A stretch of DNA of 64,000 nucleotides from an uncultured Bacteroides sp. (lineage in GTDB: Bacteria; Bacteroidota; Bacteroidia; Bacteroidales; Bacteroidaceae): contig NZ_OY787466.1 in the NCBI RefSeq assembly GCF_963678845.1, forward strand, positions 310,001 through 374,000, in the 5' to 3' direction. The notes under the pieces were generated by a model. It was not told the DNA's origin and made no database searches. It worked only from the letters and a program-made list of their open reading frames with translations. A program made the position numbers and the translations under genes. Shown here in pieces: positions 54,331 through 63,618 of this stretch (position 1 is the first letter of the stretch; each line of letters begins with the position of its first letter).

Positions 54331-54356
54331 AGTACGGTCTTCTTGATATTGCAGGA

Positions 54357-54364
54357 CAAAAATA
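54357..54364 (-). promoter_or_regulatory. -7 promoter element of the hybrid regulator gene
   Basis: The minus strand reads TATTTTTG (TAnnTTTG), 26 bases before the ATG at 54330. Confidence 0.5.
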
Positions 54365-54491
54365 CAACAATCAGATTAATAAACCATACACGAATACCCG
54401 ATTAAATAGATAATACATAGTTTTCTCACATTATCTCTTAGCGTCTTCTTAACTGAACAAATATTCCCCCCAAATATACTTAACAAATTGG

Positions 54492-54499
54492 TATCTTTG
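54492..54499 (+). promoter_or_regulatory. -7 promoter element of the DUF4221-like gene
   Basis: TATCTTTG (TAnnTTTG), about 125 bases before the ATG at 54624. A leader of about 120 nt follows. Confidence 0.55.
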
Positions 54500-54623
54500 C
54501 ATTGTAATATAGAACGAAAAGGATTTTTCGTTTACAAATTCGTTGCTCTGTTTTTTTTCTATAACTTGCCAACGGTTATTATGCTTAATCGGTTGGATAA
54601 CTAATTTAAAACAAATTCATAAT

Positions 54624-55793
54624 ATGAATAAAAAGCAAATGATTAAAATATCTACGTGGGGATTGCTTAGTTGTCTATTTTGGGGTACAGGATGCAAATC
54701 GGAACACAAGTATGTTTTGGAGCCCGTGAACGAATATAAAGAGTATGTAATAGACGCTGAGTCTGAACTTTCGACTTCGAATCTCTACACTTTCGAAGAT
54801 CATGGAAAAGAGTATCTTACTTTTCCTGTTCACAACAAAAGAACCATATTGATTTATGATCTGTCGTCTGGAAAATTAGTTCATAATTTCTTTTTCAATG
54901 TAGCCTCCCCCCGAGGAATAGGGTCAGAACTTTATGGCTATTATGCAAAAGATTTGGGCCATATCTATGTTCCTGACTTTATGCAAAAAGTAATTTATGA
55001 AACCGACACCACCGGTGTTTTCAAAAAAACAATTAATTTCAGTACTGCTGATGACGGGCTGAACCCTATGCGTGCATACTATAATAATCTGCATAATGTA
55101 CAGCTGACTTTTTTAGGCAATAAGCTCTATATACCCCAACAAATGAATGCCAATCTAGGTAGCTCATGTGTAGAAAAAAGTCCGATAGGTATAACTGTAG
55201 ATACGGTGAATGGAGATGTTCGTAAGTTACCTATGAATTTTCCACCTCTCATTGCTTCGAAGGAACTAAGGAGCTGCATAGAAGGAAGCCTTCCTTATAG
55301 CGAAACATTTGATGGAAAACGCTTCATTTACTCTTTCAGTATGGACGAAAATTTGTATGTAGTCTCCCCCGATCACCACAAGATACAAAAGATAAAAGCC
55401 AAAAGTTCAGATATACCTGAAATAAAATTCAAAAAGATTCCATCCGATTTTTCTAAAACGTTGAAAATGACTTGTGAGATGGCTACTTACGGAAACATTA
55501 TCTATGATAAATATCGCCAGGTTTATTATCGCTTTGCTTATCCCGAATCAAAATTGGCAGACGATGAGGACTTCTTGAAAATTTTAAACTCGGGTAAGAA
55601 AGAGTTCTCAATCATTATTCTGGATAAAAACTTTAATATTTTAGGTGAGACCAAATTCCCTCCATTCACGTATTTGCCCCACATTTTCTTCATTAGTAAG
55701 GATGGCCTTTATTTGAGTGTTAATCATTTTAAACGAAAAGATTTCTGTGACTGGAAACTTCGTTTTCAGAAAATTGAGTTGATAAAACAATAA
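54624..55793 (+). CDS. DUF4221-like beta-propeller lipoprotein
   Basis: A 389-residue lipoprotein (signal with Cys in FWGTGC at about residue 23) with a propeller-like pattern of beta strands: GKEYLTFPVHNKRTILIYDL, GHIYVPDFMQKVIYE, FSIIILDKNFNILGETKFP. It resembles DUF4221 and 6-bladed-propeller proteins of Bacteroides, whose function is unknown. An in-frame ORF start at 54543 is rejected because the ATG at 54624 gives a proper lipoprotein signal. It lies between the hybrid regulator and the SusC/D genes, and is divergent from the regulator. Confidence 0.8.
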   Translation: MNKKQMIKISTWGLLSCLFWGTGCKSEHKYVLEPVNEYKEYVIDAESELSTSNLYTFEDHGKEYLTFPVHNKRTILIYDLSSGKLVHNFFFNVASPRGIGSELYGYYAKDLGHIYVPDFMQKVIYETDTTGVFKKTINFSTADDGLNPMRAYYNNLHNVQLTFLGNKLYIPQQMNANLGSSCVEKSPIGITVDTVNGDVRKLPMNFPPLIASKELRSCIEGSLPYSETFDGKRFIYSFSMDENLYVVSPDHHKIQKIKAKSSDIPEIKFKKIPSDFSKTLKMTCEMATYGNIIYDKYRQVYYRFAYPESKLADDEDFLKILNSGKKEFSIIILDKNFNILGETKFPPFTYLPHIFFISKDGLYLSVNHFKRKDFCDWKLRFQKIELIKQ

Positions 55794-55860
55794 CCTGATT
55801 TTGGAAAGAAATAATACAGTTTTAAGTAGATAGATTTTTCCGTATAGTGATAAAATAAAA

Positions 55861-55897
55861 AGGCCGCGTCAAAAAGTTATATCTTTTGGCGCGGCCT
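55861..55897. terminator. Terminator between converging locus genes
   Basis: A GC-rich stem (55861-55876 with 55883-55897, one T-G pair and one bulge) with T-run on the minus strand (TTTTTATTTT), ending the susC/susD/lipoprotein transcript; it may also act on the plus strand. Confidence 0.85.
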
Positions 55898-55919
55898 CTA
55901 AATTATTATTTCCTCAAAT

Positions 55920-58013
55920 CTAATTTGGGGTTACATTTTTTCTCCACCTTGGGTCACCGATGCCTAATTTATAAATCTCGTGATTTCTCACTGCATCAGT
56001 GTTTTTGTAATAAAGACCGTTGAGGTCATATTCGTGCATATTAACATCACCGTTTTTGCCAAGTGAGTTCGGACTTACCATCAAGTCAGCAGGAGAGATA
56101 CCTACCACGCCTGTTTTAACCTCCGTTTCACTTTTGCCATAAACATTATATTTACCGGCACCTTGGCTCGTAGAGCTAAATCCATTGGAAGAAAATATAC
56201 TACCATTGTTCAAATTTGTATTTGTAGAGTAATTATTCCTAACGTAGAAGTTTACTCCATTGAAGTTACGGATATCCATACCTTGGAGATACATAGACCT
56301 GGCATCGCCATCAGCCTTATGCTGAATGAACAGATTCTTCTCAACAGTAAATGAACTGTTCGTCGGGTTGTAACGCATACTGAATAACAAACGACCATTA
56401 GAGCGAGTGCTGAAGTTGAAGAATGTATTGTTTGACAGATTAACATTCCATCTTACGTCAGCTCCCCAGGATCTGTTCTTTGCCTCAGAAAGGAAGTTAT
56501 CACGTGGGCTGTCAATGAATGAACAGTTAGTAATATTCATGTCATTGTATACCGTTGTGTTATCGTTAGCAGCATCTTCCTGAATCCAGGCATATCCACG
56601 TCCATTGCTATCATACAGACCACAGTTATAGAACAGGCAATTGTCTGTAATCCAGTGACGGACAACTCTGTATGAATTCCCCTGGAAACGAACCCAGCCA
56701 CGAATCATACGTTGGAACTCACAATTACGGATTTCAAACGATTCAAGAATGAAAGGCATAGCCTGTGAGTATTGATTGATAAAGTAGTTGCCCAAACCTG
56801 TAGTAGCAGTAGAAGGCTTATTCAGATAATTATAGGCCTCAGGAGCATCAAATTTGATGTTATCAAATACAATGGATTCCACATTAATACCGCCCATCTC
56901 ACCATTCATCGCATTACGTCCAAATGAGAAATTACAGTTATAAGGATTTCCATTTGCATCTTTACCAACAGCCATCAGTACGGTAGCTTTTTCTGCGCCG
57001 GTAGTTTTCAGAGTGAAGCCTTTTGACATGGTAATGGTATTCTGCATATAATATGTCTTTCCACTTTCAAGCAGGAATACAGTACCTTCTGCCAAAGAAT
57101 TGTCCGACATGTATTTTTGTAACACAGTATCTATCCGGCATGCCTTATAAGTGTGTGCACCTTGAATTGTGTCATTCGGGTCATAGTTGTATTTGATGGT
57201 AATAGGAGCGCCTACTTTACCTTTCATACGTACCATAACAGTGTTATACAGACGGTCCCAATAGCGTTTCACTTTGTTATTCAAACCATTTACAACGTAC
57301 ACGGCATTCGGAGACAGACCCTGAACATCAATATAGCCTCTCTGGATATCCTCTTGAGTTAGCTTTATGCTTTGCGATGGCAGATTTTTATTATCATAAG
57401 AAGGTGCAACTGTAATCTGATCCAACGGGAATTTTCCGTCTATGGCTACCAGATTGACATCGTTAGCCTTTTCTGTCAAATCAAAATTTATACGCATAGT
57501 AGTTTCTGTAACGTCATCCACAGTTATTACTTTAGGAATATTGCTACCACGTGTCAAAGTTGTATAACCTATATAGTCAGAAGGATGTGCTCCATCTCCA
57601 TAGCCAAACCATTTTGAATTGTAGGCTTCACCTCTTTTCGACAAAGTCTGGATGGCAAATCTAAAAGCTACTTCATATTGTAGATCCGGAATAGTCATAC
57701 TTAGAACGTCCGGACCAACAACTGTATCAATAAGACAATCGGTATCAAACGAGGTTCCCTGAATGACCATTTTGATGCGATACCCTGCAGCGCCGTCAAT
57801 ACCAAACCAGTTCAGATATATATCATTTTTAGTGCCTTCCTTTACGCCGCTTGAATAAATGTCGTTGCTAATGCCTGTAGTCTTATAGTCTCTGAACATC
57901 GTCATGAATTCTCTGTCAGAGTCTTTTGGGCCTACCAGATCTTCATCCTTACAGGAATAAATGGATATTGCCATTAGGATGGCTGTAAAAAAATATAAAA
58001 ATTTATGTTTCAT
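55920..58013 (-). CDS. DUF4957/DUF5123-type surface lipoprotein of the locus
   Basis: A 697-residue lipoprotein (lipobox with Cys21, ISIYSC). It has two fibronectin III-like domains (about 35-250; NDIYLNWFGIDGAAGYRI, TTMRINFDLTE) and a right-handed parallel beta-helix (about 290-640) with repeated INxxSI/NCxF motifs (FEIRNCEFQRM, TDNCLFYNC, MNITNCSFIDS, VEKNLFIQ). This is the DUF4957/DUF5123 layout that, as I know it, occurs in pectin utilisation loci. It probably binds the polysaccharide at the cell surface in the SusE/F position. 15 bp after susD. Confidence 0.82.
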   Translation of the reverse strand: MKHKFLYFFTAILMAISIYSCKDEDLVGPKDSDREFMTMFRDYKTTGISNDIYSSGVKEGTKNDIYLNWFGIDGAAGYRIKMVIQGTSFDTDCLIDTVVGPDVLSMTIPDLQYEVAFRFAIQTLSKRGEAYNSKWFGYGDGAHPSDYIGYTTLTRGSNIPKVITVDDVTETTMRINFDLTEKANDVNLVAIDGKFPLDQITVAPSYDNKNLPSQSIKLTQEDIQRGYIDVQGLSPNAVYVVNGLNNKVKRYWDRLYNTVMVRMKGKVGAPITIKYNYDPNDTIQGAHTYKACRIDTVLQKYMSDNSLAEGTVFLLESGKTYYMQNTITMSKGFTLKTTGAEKATVLMAVGKDANGNPYNCNFSFGRNAMNGEMGGINVESIVFDNIKFDAPEAYNYLNKPSTATTGLGNYFINQYSQAMPFILESFEIRNCEFQRMIRGWVRFQGNSYRVVRHWITDNCLFYNCGLYDSNGRGYAWIQEDAANDNTTVYNDMNITNCSFIDSPRDNFLSEAKNRSWGADVRWNVNLSNNTFFNFSTRSNGRLLFSMRYNPTNSSFTVEKNLFIQHKADGDARSMYLQGMDIRNFNGVNFYVRNNYSTNTNLNNGSIFSSNGFSSTSQGAGKYNVYGKSETEVKTGVVGISPADLMVSPNSLGKNGDVNMHEYDLNGLYYKNTDAVRNHEIYKLGIGDPRWRKNVTPN

Positions 58014-58028
58014 AACGTCTTTATTTAA

Positions 58029-59984
58029 TTAGTTATATCCGTAGTAGTTCTTGTAAACACCGTTACTTTTCTGAATAGCGCTGTTAGGTATTGGAAGAAT
58101 ATAACGTACGGGAGGTAAGTTATTCTTGTCCATTATCGGGATAAAGGTTCCATACTCGTCAGCCTGAATAAAACCACGGAAGGAGAATCTACACTGGTTG
58201 TTCGGGCATGACAAGCCTTCGTTATACCATTTGTAGAAATCGGCAACTTCATACCCTGTTCCTGGTGAATAGGCAAAAGCATACGGATTGTAGAAATCAA
58301 TAATCTGTAGAGTTGTATTGGGGTATATATCCGTATTTTTAGGGTTGTCTGCAATCTTATAGAACATCTGAAAAGGATAATTATCAAATTCTTCTGTTCC
58401 CTCAACACTGTTGTCACCACCGGATGCGCATCCCATTGCATAGTACCTCATGAAGCTTTTGTAAACAACCTGCGAGTAAAGATTCCAGCGTACGAGGTCT
58501 TTCCAACGCATGTTTTCACCACCGAATTCAAATTTACGCTCATCAAAAATAGCTTTAAAGAAACTCTCTTTTGAAGCAGATGCGGTTGCTACATAGTTAT
58601 TTACTTTCTCAGGACGATCTTCCGTCTTAAATGCACGGTTCCGTACCTCTTTGAGAGCAGCGATAGCTTTTGCACCATTGGCACCCGACACACCATCTTC
58701 AAGTTCGTTAACAGCTTCAGCATACATCAGCAATACATCAGCATAACGCATATATGGATAGTTGATACCTGTATTGCCTTTACTGGAAACTCCAAGTGCA
58801 TTACCCGGTGATGTCCAGAACTTTGACCATTTATTGGCATGAACGCTATAATCATTACGTACAACAGGTTTTCCGTCATAGTTATAATACCACATACCTA
58901 CCGTCTGGTTCAAACGAAGATCGTTACGATCGAAGTCATAACGGTAAAAAGCGTTCAGGCGAATACCTCCGCTGCTTTCTCCCCATACATTGATATCAGT
59001 AGTAATACCATTCAATGTGCTTCCACTAGGACCATGTTGATAGCCTACAGAGCCGCTTCCGTTCTTTAAAAAAGGAATTTCAAAGATAGGATCGTCACCA
59101 TTGTCAACGACATAGTTACATTCATCAACAAACACATCTTTGAATGATTTCGTTAAATGATGCGTGGATGAACTGATTACAGAATCGGCATAGATTTTAG
59201 CAATCTCGTAATACTCTTTATAATCATTCTGTCGCTTCATAGTACCCACATTCTGTGGATTGGTTTCATCGGGATAGAGTGAGTAGCCACCTCGGGTCAA
59301 CGCCATGCGGGCAATCATTGCATAACAAAATTCGCGTGAAACACGTTCTATACCATCAGTATTCTCTTTTGCATAATTCAAATGAGGAGCAGCTTTTCTC
59401 AAATCATTGATTAGTGTGGTCAGTATCTCATTTCTGTCAGTTATCGGAATAACCAGATTGTCTCCCAGATCATATGAAGGAGTAAAAGTAAAAGGTATAT
59501 CACCGCAAAGAACAATCAAATCGTGATAAAACATGGCTCTCAACACTTTAGCTTCCCCCAATTGAGAAGAAACAAGAGTGTCTCCTTTCAAATACAGATC
59601 ACTTTTTTCCACGCCCTTAATAAAGATATTGGCCCGCTCTATTCCACTATAGGCGGCAGTCCACGCTTTAGAAATGGCAGAGCCGTTACGTGTTCCATCA
59701 AAGCATTTAAAGTCAGAACCACCAACATTTCTGATTTCCGAGCTGTAAGCAGAAAATTCAACGTCACTATTAAGCGCAAACGCATTCATGTAAGCATCCC
59801 CATAAGTATCACTTGACATTAGTGAAGCATAGACGGAGCTCAAACTCCGATTGATTTCATCTTTGCTTCCAAAGACGTAATCTTCACCATATTTTGACTC
59901 TGAACTAACATCCAGGTAATCAGAACATGAGGACAATCCTGCCAATAAAAACAGGGCGATAAGTATTAATTTATTTTTTTTCAT
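58029..59984 (-). CDS. SusD-like starch-binding-type surface lipoprotein
   Basis: A 651-residue RagB/SusD protein with lipobox (Cys20 in GLSSCSDYLD). The N-terminal TPR-like helices start after DYVFGSKDEINRSLSSVYA; the C-terminal SusD part has NYPYMRYADVLLMYAEAVNE, VRNRAF, FDERKFEFGGENMRWKDLVRW and YILPIPNSAIQ. It forms the hinged lid over the SusC pore and delivers glycan. 24 bp after susC, in one operon. Confidence 0.96.
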   Translation of the reverse strand: MKKNKLILIALFLLAGLSSCSDYLDVSSESKYGEDYVFGSKDEINRSLSSVYASLMSSDTYGDAYMNAFALNSDVEFSAYSSEIRNVGGSDFKCFDGTRNGSAISKAWTAAYSGIERANIFIKGVEKSDLYLKGDTLVSSQLGEAKVLRAMFYHDLIVLCGDIPFTFTPSYDLGDNLVIPITDRNEILTTLINDLRKAAPHLNYAKENTDGIERVSREFCYAMIARMALTRGGYSLYPDETNPQNVGTMKRQNDYKEYYEIAKIYADSVISSSTHHLTKSFKDVFVDECNYVVDNGDDPIFEIPFLKNGSGSVGYQHGPSGSTLNGITTDINVWGESSGGIRLNAFYRYDFDRNDLRLNQTVGMWYYNYDGKPVVRNDYSVHANKWSKFWTSPGNALGVSSKGNTGINYPYMRYADVLLMYAEAVNELEDGVSGANGAKAIAALKEVRNRAFKTEDRPEKVNNYVATASASKESFFKAIFDERKFEFGGENMRWKDLVRWNLYSQVVYKSFMRYYAMGCASGGDNSVEGTEEFDNYPFQMFYKIADNPKNTDIYPNTTLQIIDFYNPYAFAYSPGTGYEVADFYKWYNEGLSCPNNQCRFSFRGFIQADEYGTFIPIMDKNNLPPVRYILPIPNSAIQKSNGVYKNYYGYN

Positions 59985-60008
59985 GTTGTAATCTCATTTA
60001 TAGCGGGG

Positions 60009-63000
60009 TTAGAATGTAATATTTAAACCTAATAGGAAGTTGCGGCTTCGTGGATAACGGTTGTAATCCACACCCGGAGTCAAACCAGTCTGCACGTCTA
60101 CTTCAGGATCATATCCTGAATATTTGGTCCAAAGGAATAAATTATAACCGCTAGTATAAAAACGAAGTCGTTCAATACCCATGCGTTTGCTCATTTTCTT
60201 AGGTAAGGTATAACCAATAGTTACGTCCTGCAAGCGAAGGAAAGAACCATCTTCTATAAATTTATCTATAGCCACTTTCTTACCAATATCAACAGGGCTG
60301 AAAGTATTAGCCTTTGAGTTGATATTAACATACTCGTCCACACACCAATAAGTATTGAGCATACGGTCACCTTGATCATTGGCATAACGCCAGCGGTTAG
60401 GTTCTGCAAATTCGGCCAGTACATTATAGTAATTATTGCTATTTCCTTCAAACGAAGATAAAGTATAGCGAGTAGCGTTATTTACATCGAAGCCATACAT
60501 GTATGCAAAGTTACATGAAAAATCAAAATTCTTCCAGGAACCATTAAAGCCGAAACCTCCGCTGAATTTAGGATTTGTATTACCTATAACTACTTTATCA
60601 TTGTCATTAACGATATTCACGTCTTGTACACCATCCACACCATCTACAAAGTTTTTGAACTTGAGCTTACCTGGTGCTGTACCAAACAATGCGTTACAAT
60701 TTACGGTTCCCTCTTTGGCTTCATAATTATAATTGTTTGTCTTGTTGAACTCATCGAATCCGTAAAGGCCATCAGAGACATAACCATAGATAAGTCCTAG
60801 CTGATCTCCCACTTTAAGGCAGTAGTCATAGTCGGATGATTTCCAACGAGAAGAAGTTGCCCAAATCACATCATCCACACCATTCAACTTGTCAATACGA
60901 GTTTTATTAGAGCCGAAAGTGAAATTTCCGTTTAATTTGAAATCGCGGCTGTCTACAATAGTAGCGTTGATAGTGAGCTCAAAACCGCGGTTAGTAACCT
61001 GACCAATATTCTGCATCTGCCTGGTGTAACCTGTTGTTAAAGGAATCTCACTTTCATAAAGTAAGTCGTGAGTGGTATTCCAATATATTTCCGGAGTAAT
61101 AGTCAGACGTTCGCCAAATAAACCGAGATCGAAGGCAAGGTTGCGTGTCATAGTTGTCTCCCATTTAATTTTCGTATTTGGGAAAGTGCTGCCACCTGAA
61201 TTGACATAGTAGTCAGAACCTTTTTCATTCTTTTCACCCCAACTAGGTCCACCTGATGAATTGATTACATACTGATAGCGCCACATGTCGTCAGTTATGC
61301 GGTTGTTACCTGCCATACCAACAGCGGCACGAATCTTCAGATTAGAAATAAAGTTCAGCCCTTCCATAAACTTCTCTTTTTTCATTACCCACGCACCCGA
61401 TATAGCAGGAAAGTATCCCCATTGATTGCCCGGTGCAAATTTCGTAGAACCATCAGTACGAAATGTAGCAGATACCAGGTATTTGCGGTCGAAGTTATAA
61501 TTAGCCTGACCAAAGAAAGAGGCCGTTCTATCAGGAGATGAAATGTAAGAGGTTGAGCTATAAGGAGTACCCAGCCCCATATTGTTTAAAGCTTTCGTAG
61601 GACTAATTTCTTTCGGTAAATAGCGAACATTAAAATCACTACCATGACTCTGTGAGTGCTGCACTTCCTGACCTAGTAAGAACGACAGGTTGTGTTGCTT
61701 ATCCAAGGTTAGACCATAGCTCAATGTGTTAGTCCAGATATAGCTATCTGTTCTATTACTATTCTTATCAGCCACAGGTTGTTTTTCATAAGCCCCTGAA
61801 GTAAGATAACCCCAGAAACGATCCTGATTAGAAAAGCCCATGCTCAACATACCTTCAGTACGGAATTGAAGCCCTTTCAGAATAGCCCATTCTAAAGAAA
61901 CCTGATTGGTAAACGTATAAGAGTGCTGCATGTTATAATTCTGATCAATCTGTCCTTTGGGGTTTGTCAACTGGAAAAACTTTTCTTCTTCCGGGTCAAC
62001 TGTTTCCGGAGCACGGTTCGCAAAGTCGCGTAAACCGTTGGTTGGGCGATAGCGAAGAATGTCAATGATACCACCATTACCTACATTATCAGCACCGGCA
62101 CCGGCTGTACGGCGATAACTTATACGTGAATTGACTAATAACTGCACTTTCGGAGAAAGTTGAGCGTTGAATTTCATATTCAGGTTGGTGCGACGCACAC
62201 CTGAGCCAATCAATACACCATTTTCGTCATTGTGAGTCAGCGAGGTGTTAAATTTCAATTTCTCGCTACCACCGCCTACAGTTACATTATACATATAACT
62301 CATAGGATGGCCACCCAAAATTTCGTCCTGCCAGTCAATACCTTGCACATTCTTGTAGAGATCAAAATCCTGAGGATGACCGAAGTTATCACGGAACTTG
62401 TAATTTTGGGTATTATCACCTACCACATTATCATATTGCAATTTTACATAATTGTACGGATCCAATAAATCCAGTTTGCGTACAAGTGATCTTACCTGAG
62501 CATAAGTATTGAAATTAACAGATAATTTACCTTCCTGAGCCGACTTGGTAGTCACAATTATTACACCGTTACCACCTCTTGCTCCATAGACAGCTGTCAA
62601 AGAGGCATCTTTCAATACATCTATTGATTGAATATCGGTAGGAGGAATGTCATTGATATTATTAGCCTGAAATCCATCGACAATATAAAGAGGTTGATTA
62701 CTTTGTGTTACTGACGTACCCCCACGAACCCTGATGTTAATTTCGGCTCCAGGTTCACCATCCAAGGTAGTAACCTGCACACCGGCAATCTTACCCTGAA
62801 GAGCTTCAGCTGCCGAAGCAACCGGTACGCGAGCCAGCGAGGCTCCTGAAACGGAACCTACCGAGCCGGTCAAATCAGCTCTCACCTTACTGCCGTAACC
62901 GATAACTACAACTTCATTCAAAGCAGTTTGGTCGTCTTCCATAGTTATTTTTAAAACTTTTCCTGCTACTGCTATAACTTCCTGAGACTTCATACCGATA

Positions 63001-63242
63001 TATGAAATAACCAGTCGTTTACCGGAAGCTGAAACTTTCAATGAAAAGTCACCGTTCAGATCGGTTCTCGTTCCATTACTTTTAGTATTTTTTTCTAAAA
63101 CAGAAGCTCCAATAATTGCTTCTCCGGAAGTATCCAACACCTTACCTTTTACAGTAATGGCTTGAGCAAAAAGTTCTGGCGGTACTGATAACATAAATAT
63201 CAATAGGAGTAGTACCCACCGAAAATTTGTTTTGTTAATCAT
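60009..63242 (-). CDS. SusC/RagA-family TonB-dependent outer-membrane transporter
   Basis: A 1077-residue SusC. Order: signal peptide (ending LFAQ, about 27), a carboxypeptidase-like D2 domain (ITVKGKVLDTSGEAIIGASV ... LVISYIGM), the TonB-box region (LNEVVVIGYG), plug (GKIAGVQVT, RVRGGTS, PLYIVDGF, IDVLKDASLTAVYGARG), and the 22-strand barrel ending in the terminal Phe (LGLNITF). It imports oligosaccharides with TonB energy together with the SusD lid. First gene of the operon. Confidence 0.97.
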   Translation of the reverse strand: MINKTNFRWVLLLLIFMLSVPPELFAQAITVKGKVLDTSGEAIIGASVLEKNTKSNGTRTDLNGDFSLKVSASGKRLVISYIGMKSQEVIAVAGKVLKITMEDDQTALNEVVVIGYGSKVRADLTGSVGSVSGASLARVPVASAAEALQGKIAGVQVTTLDGEPGAEINIRVRGGTSVTQSNQPLYIVDGFQANNINDIPPTDIQSIDVLKDASLTAVYGARGGNGVIIVTTKSAQEGKLSVNFNTYAQVRSLVRKLDLLDPYNYVKLQYDNVVGDNTQNYKFRDNFGHPQDFDLYKNVQGIDWQDEILGGHPMSYMYNVTVGGGSEKLKFNTSLTHNDENGVLIGSGVRRTNLNMKFNAQLSPKVQLLVNSRISYRRTAGAGADNVGNGGIIDILRYRPTNGLRDFANRAPETVDPEEEKFFQLTNPKGQIDQNYNMQHSYTFTNQVSLEWAILKGLQFRTEGMLSMGFSNQDRFWGYLTSGAYEKQPVADKNSNRTDSYIWTNTLSYGLTLDKQHNLSFLLGQEVQHSQSHGSDFNVRYLPKEISPTKALNNMGLGTPYSSTSYISSPDRTASFFGQANYNFDRKYLVSATFRTDGSTKFAPGNQWGYFPAISGAWVMKKEKFMEGLNFISNLKIRAAVGMAGNNRITDDMWRYQYVINSSGGPSWGEKNEKGSDYYVNSGGSTFPNTKIKWETTMTRNLAFDLGLFGERLTITPEIYWNTTHDLLYESEIPLTTGYTRQMQNIGQVTNRGFELTINATIVDSRDFKLNGNFTFGSNKTRIDKLNGVDDVIWATSSRWKSSDYDYCLKVGDQLGLIYGYVSDGLYGFDEFNKTNNYNYEAKEGTVNCNALFGTAPGKLKFKNFVDGVDGVQDVNIVNDNDKVVIGNTNPKFSGGFGFNGSWKNFDFSCNFAYMYGFDVNNATRYTLSSFEGNSNNYYNVLAEFAEPNRWRYANDQGDRMLNTYWCVDEYVNINSKANTFSPVDIGKKVAIDKFIEDGSFLRLQDVTIGYTLPKKMSKRMGIERLRFYTSGYNLFLWTKYSGYDPEVDVQTGLTPGVDYNRYPRSRNFLLGLNITF

Positions 63243-63466
63243 AGATAAAAAGATTTTTTTAGGGACTTAGAATTCTGTTTGTTTGTATTCAATGACAAGT
63301 CCCTATTATAGTCATTGAAGACAATTGAAAATGATTTTAAAATCTTAGACTAACCGGTTAACGTTTATTTAACGGTTTCTAGCTTTCGCTGTAGTTGTGA
63401 TGTGCATTTGTGTTCTTTTGATTTTATTAAGGTTTCATAAAAAAGAATAAATATTTCACAAAAATA
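63243..63466 (-). promoter_or_regulatory. Promoter and long leader of the susC operon
   Basis: A TATTTTTG -7 box on the minus strand at 63466-63459 implies a leader of about 210 nt. The leader has the palindrome TAACCGGTTA (63351-63360) and an 8-bp inverted repeat TCAATGAC/GTCATTGA nearer the gene. These could serve RNA-level control, which is known for some Bacteroides loci. No gene is seen between 63243 and 63618. Confidence 0.45.
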
Positions 63467-63618
63467 GCGTATTTTAATAAAAATTATGGTGTAATAACTG
63501 GTCTAATAGGTGTAAAATTTAGTTCTAGGATTTGTTTTAAGTAAGAAATCCAGGCTTCTGGTATAACCTATATTCCTATTCTGGGTGGTGGTTTTAGCTA
63601 CCTGACCACTGTCTCGAT

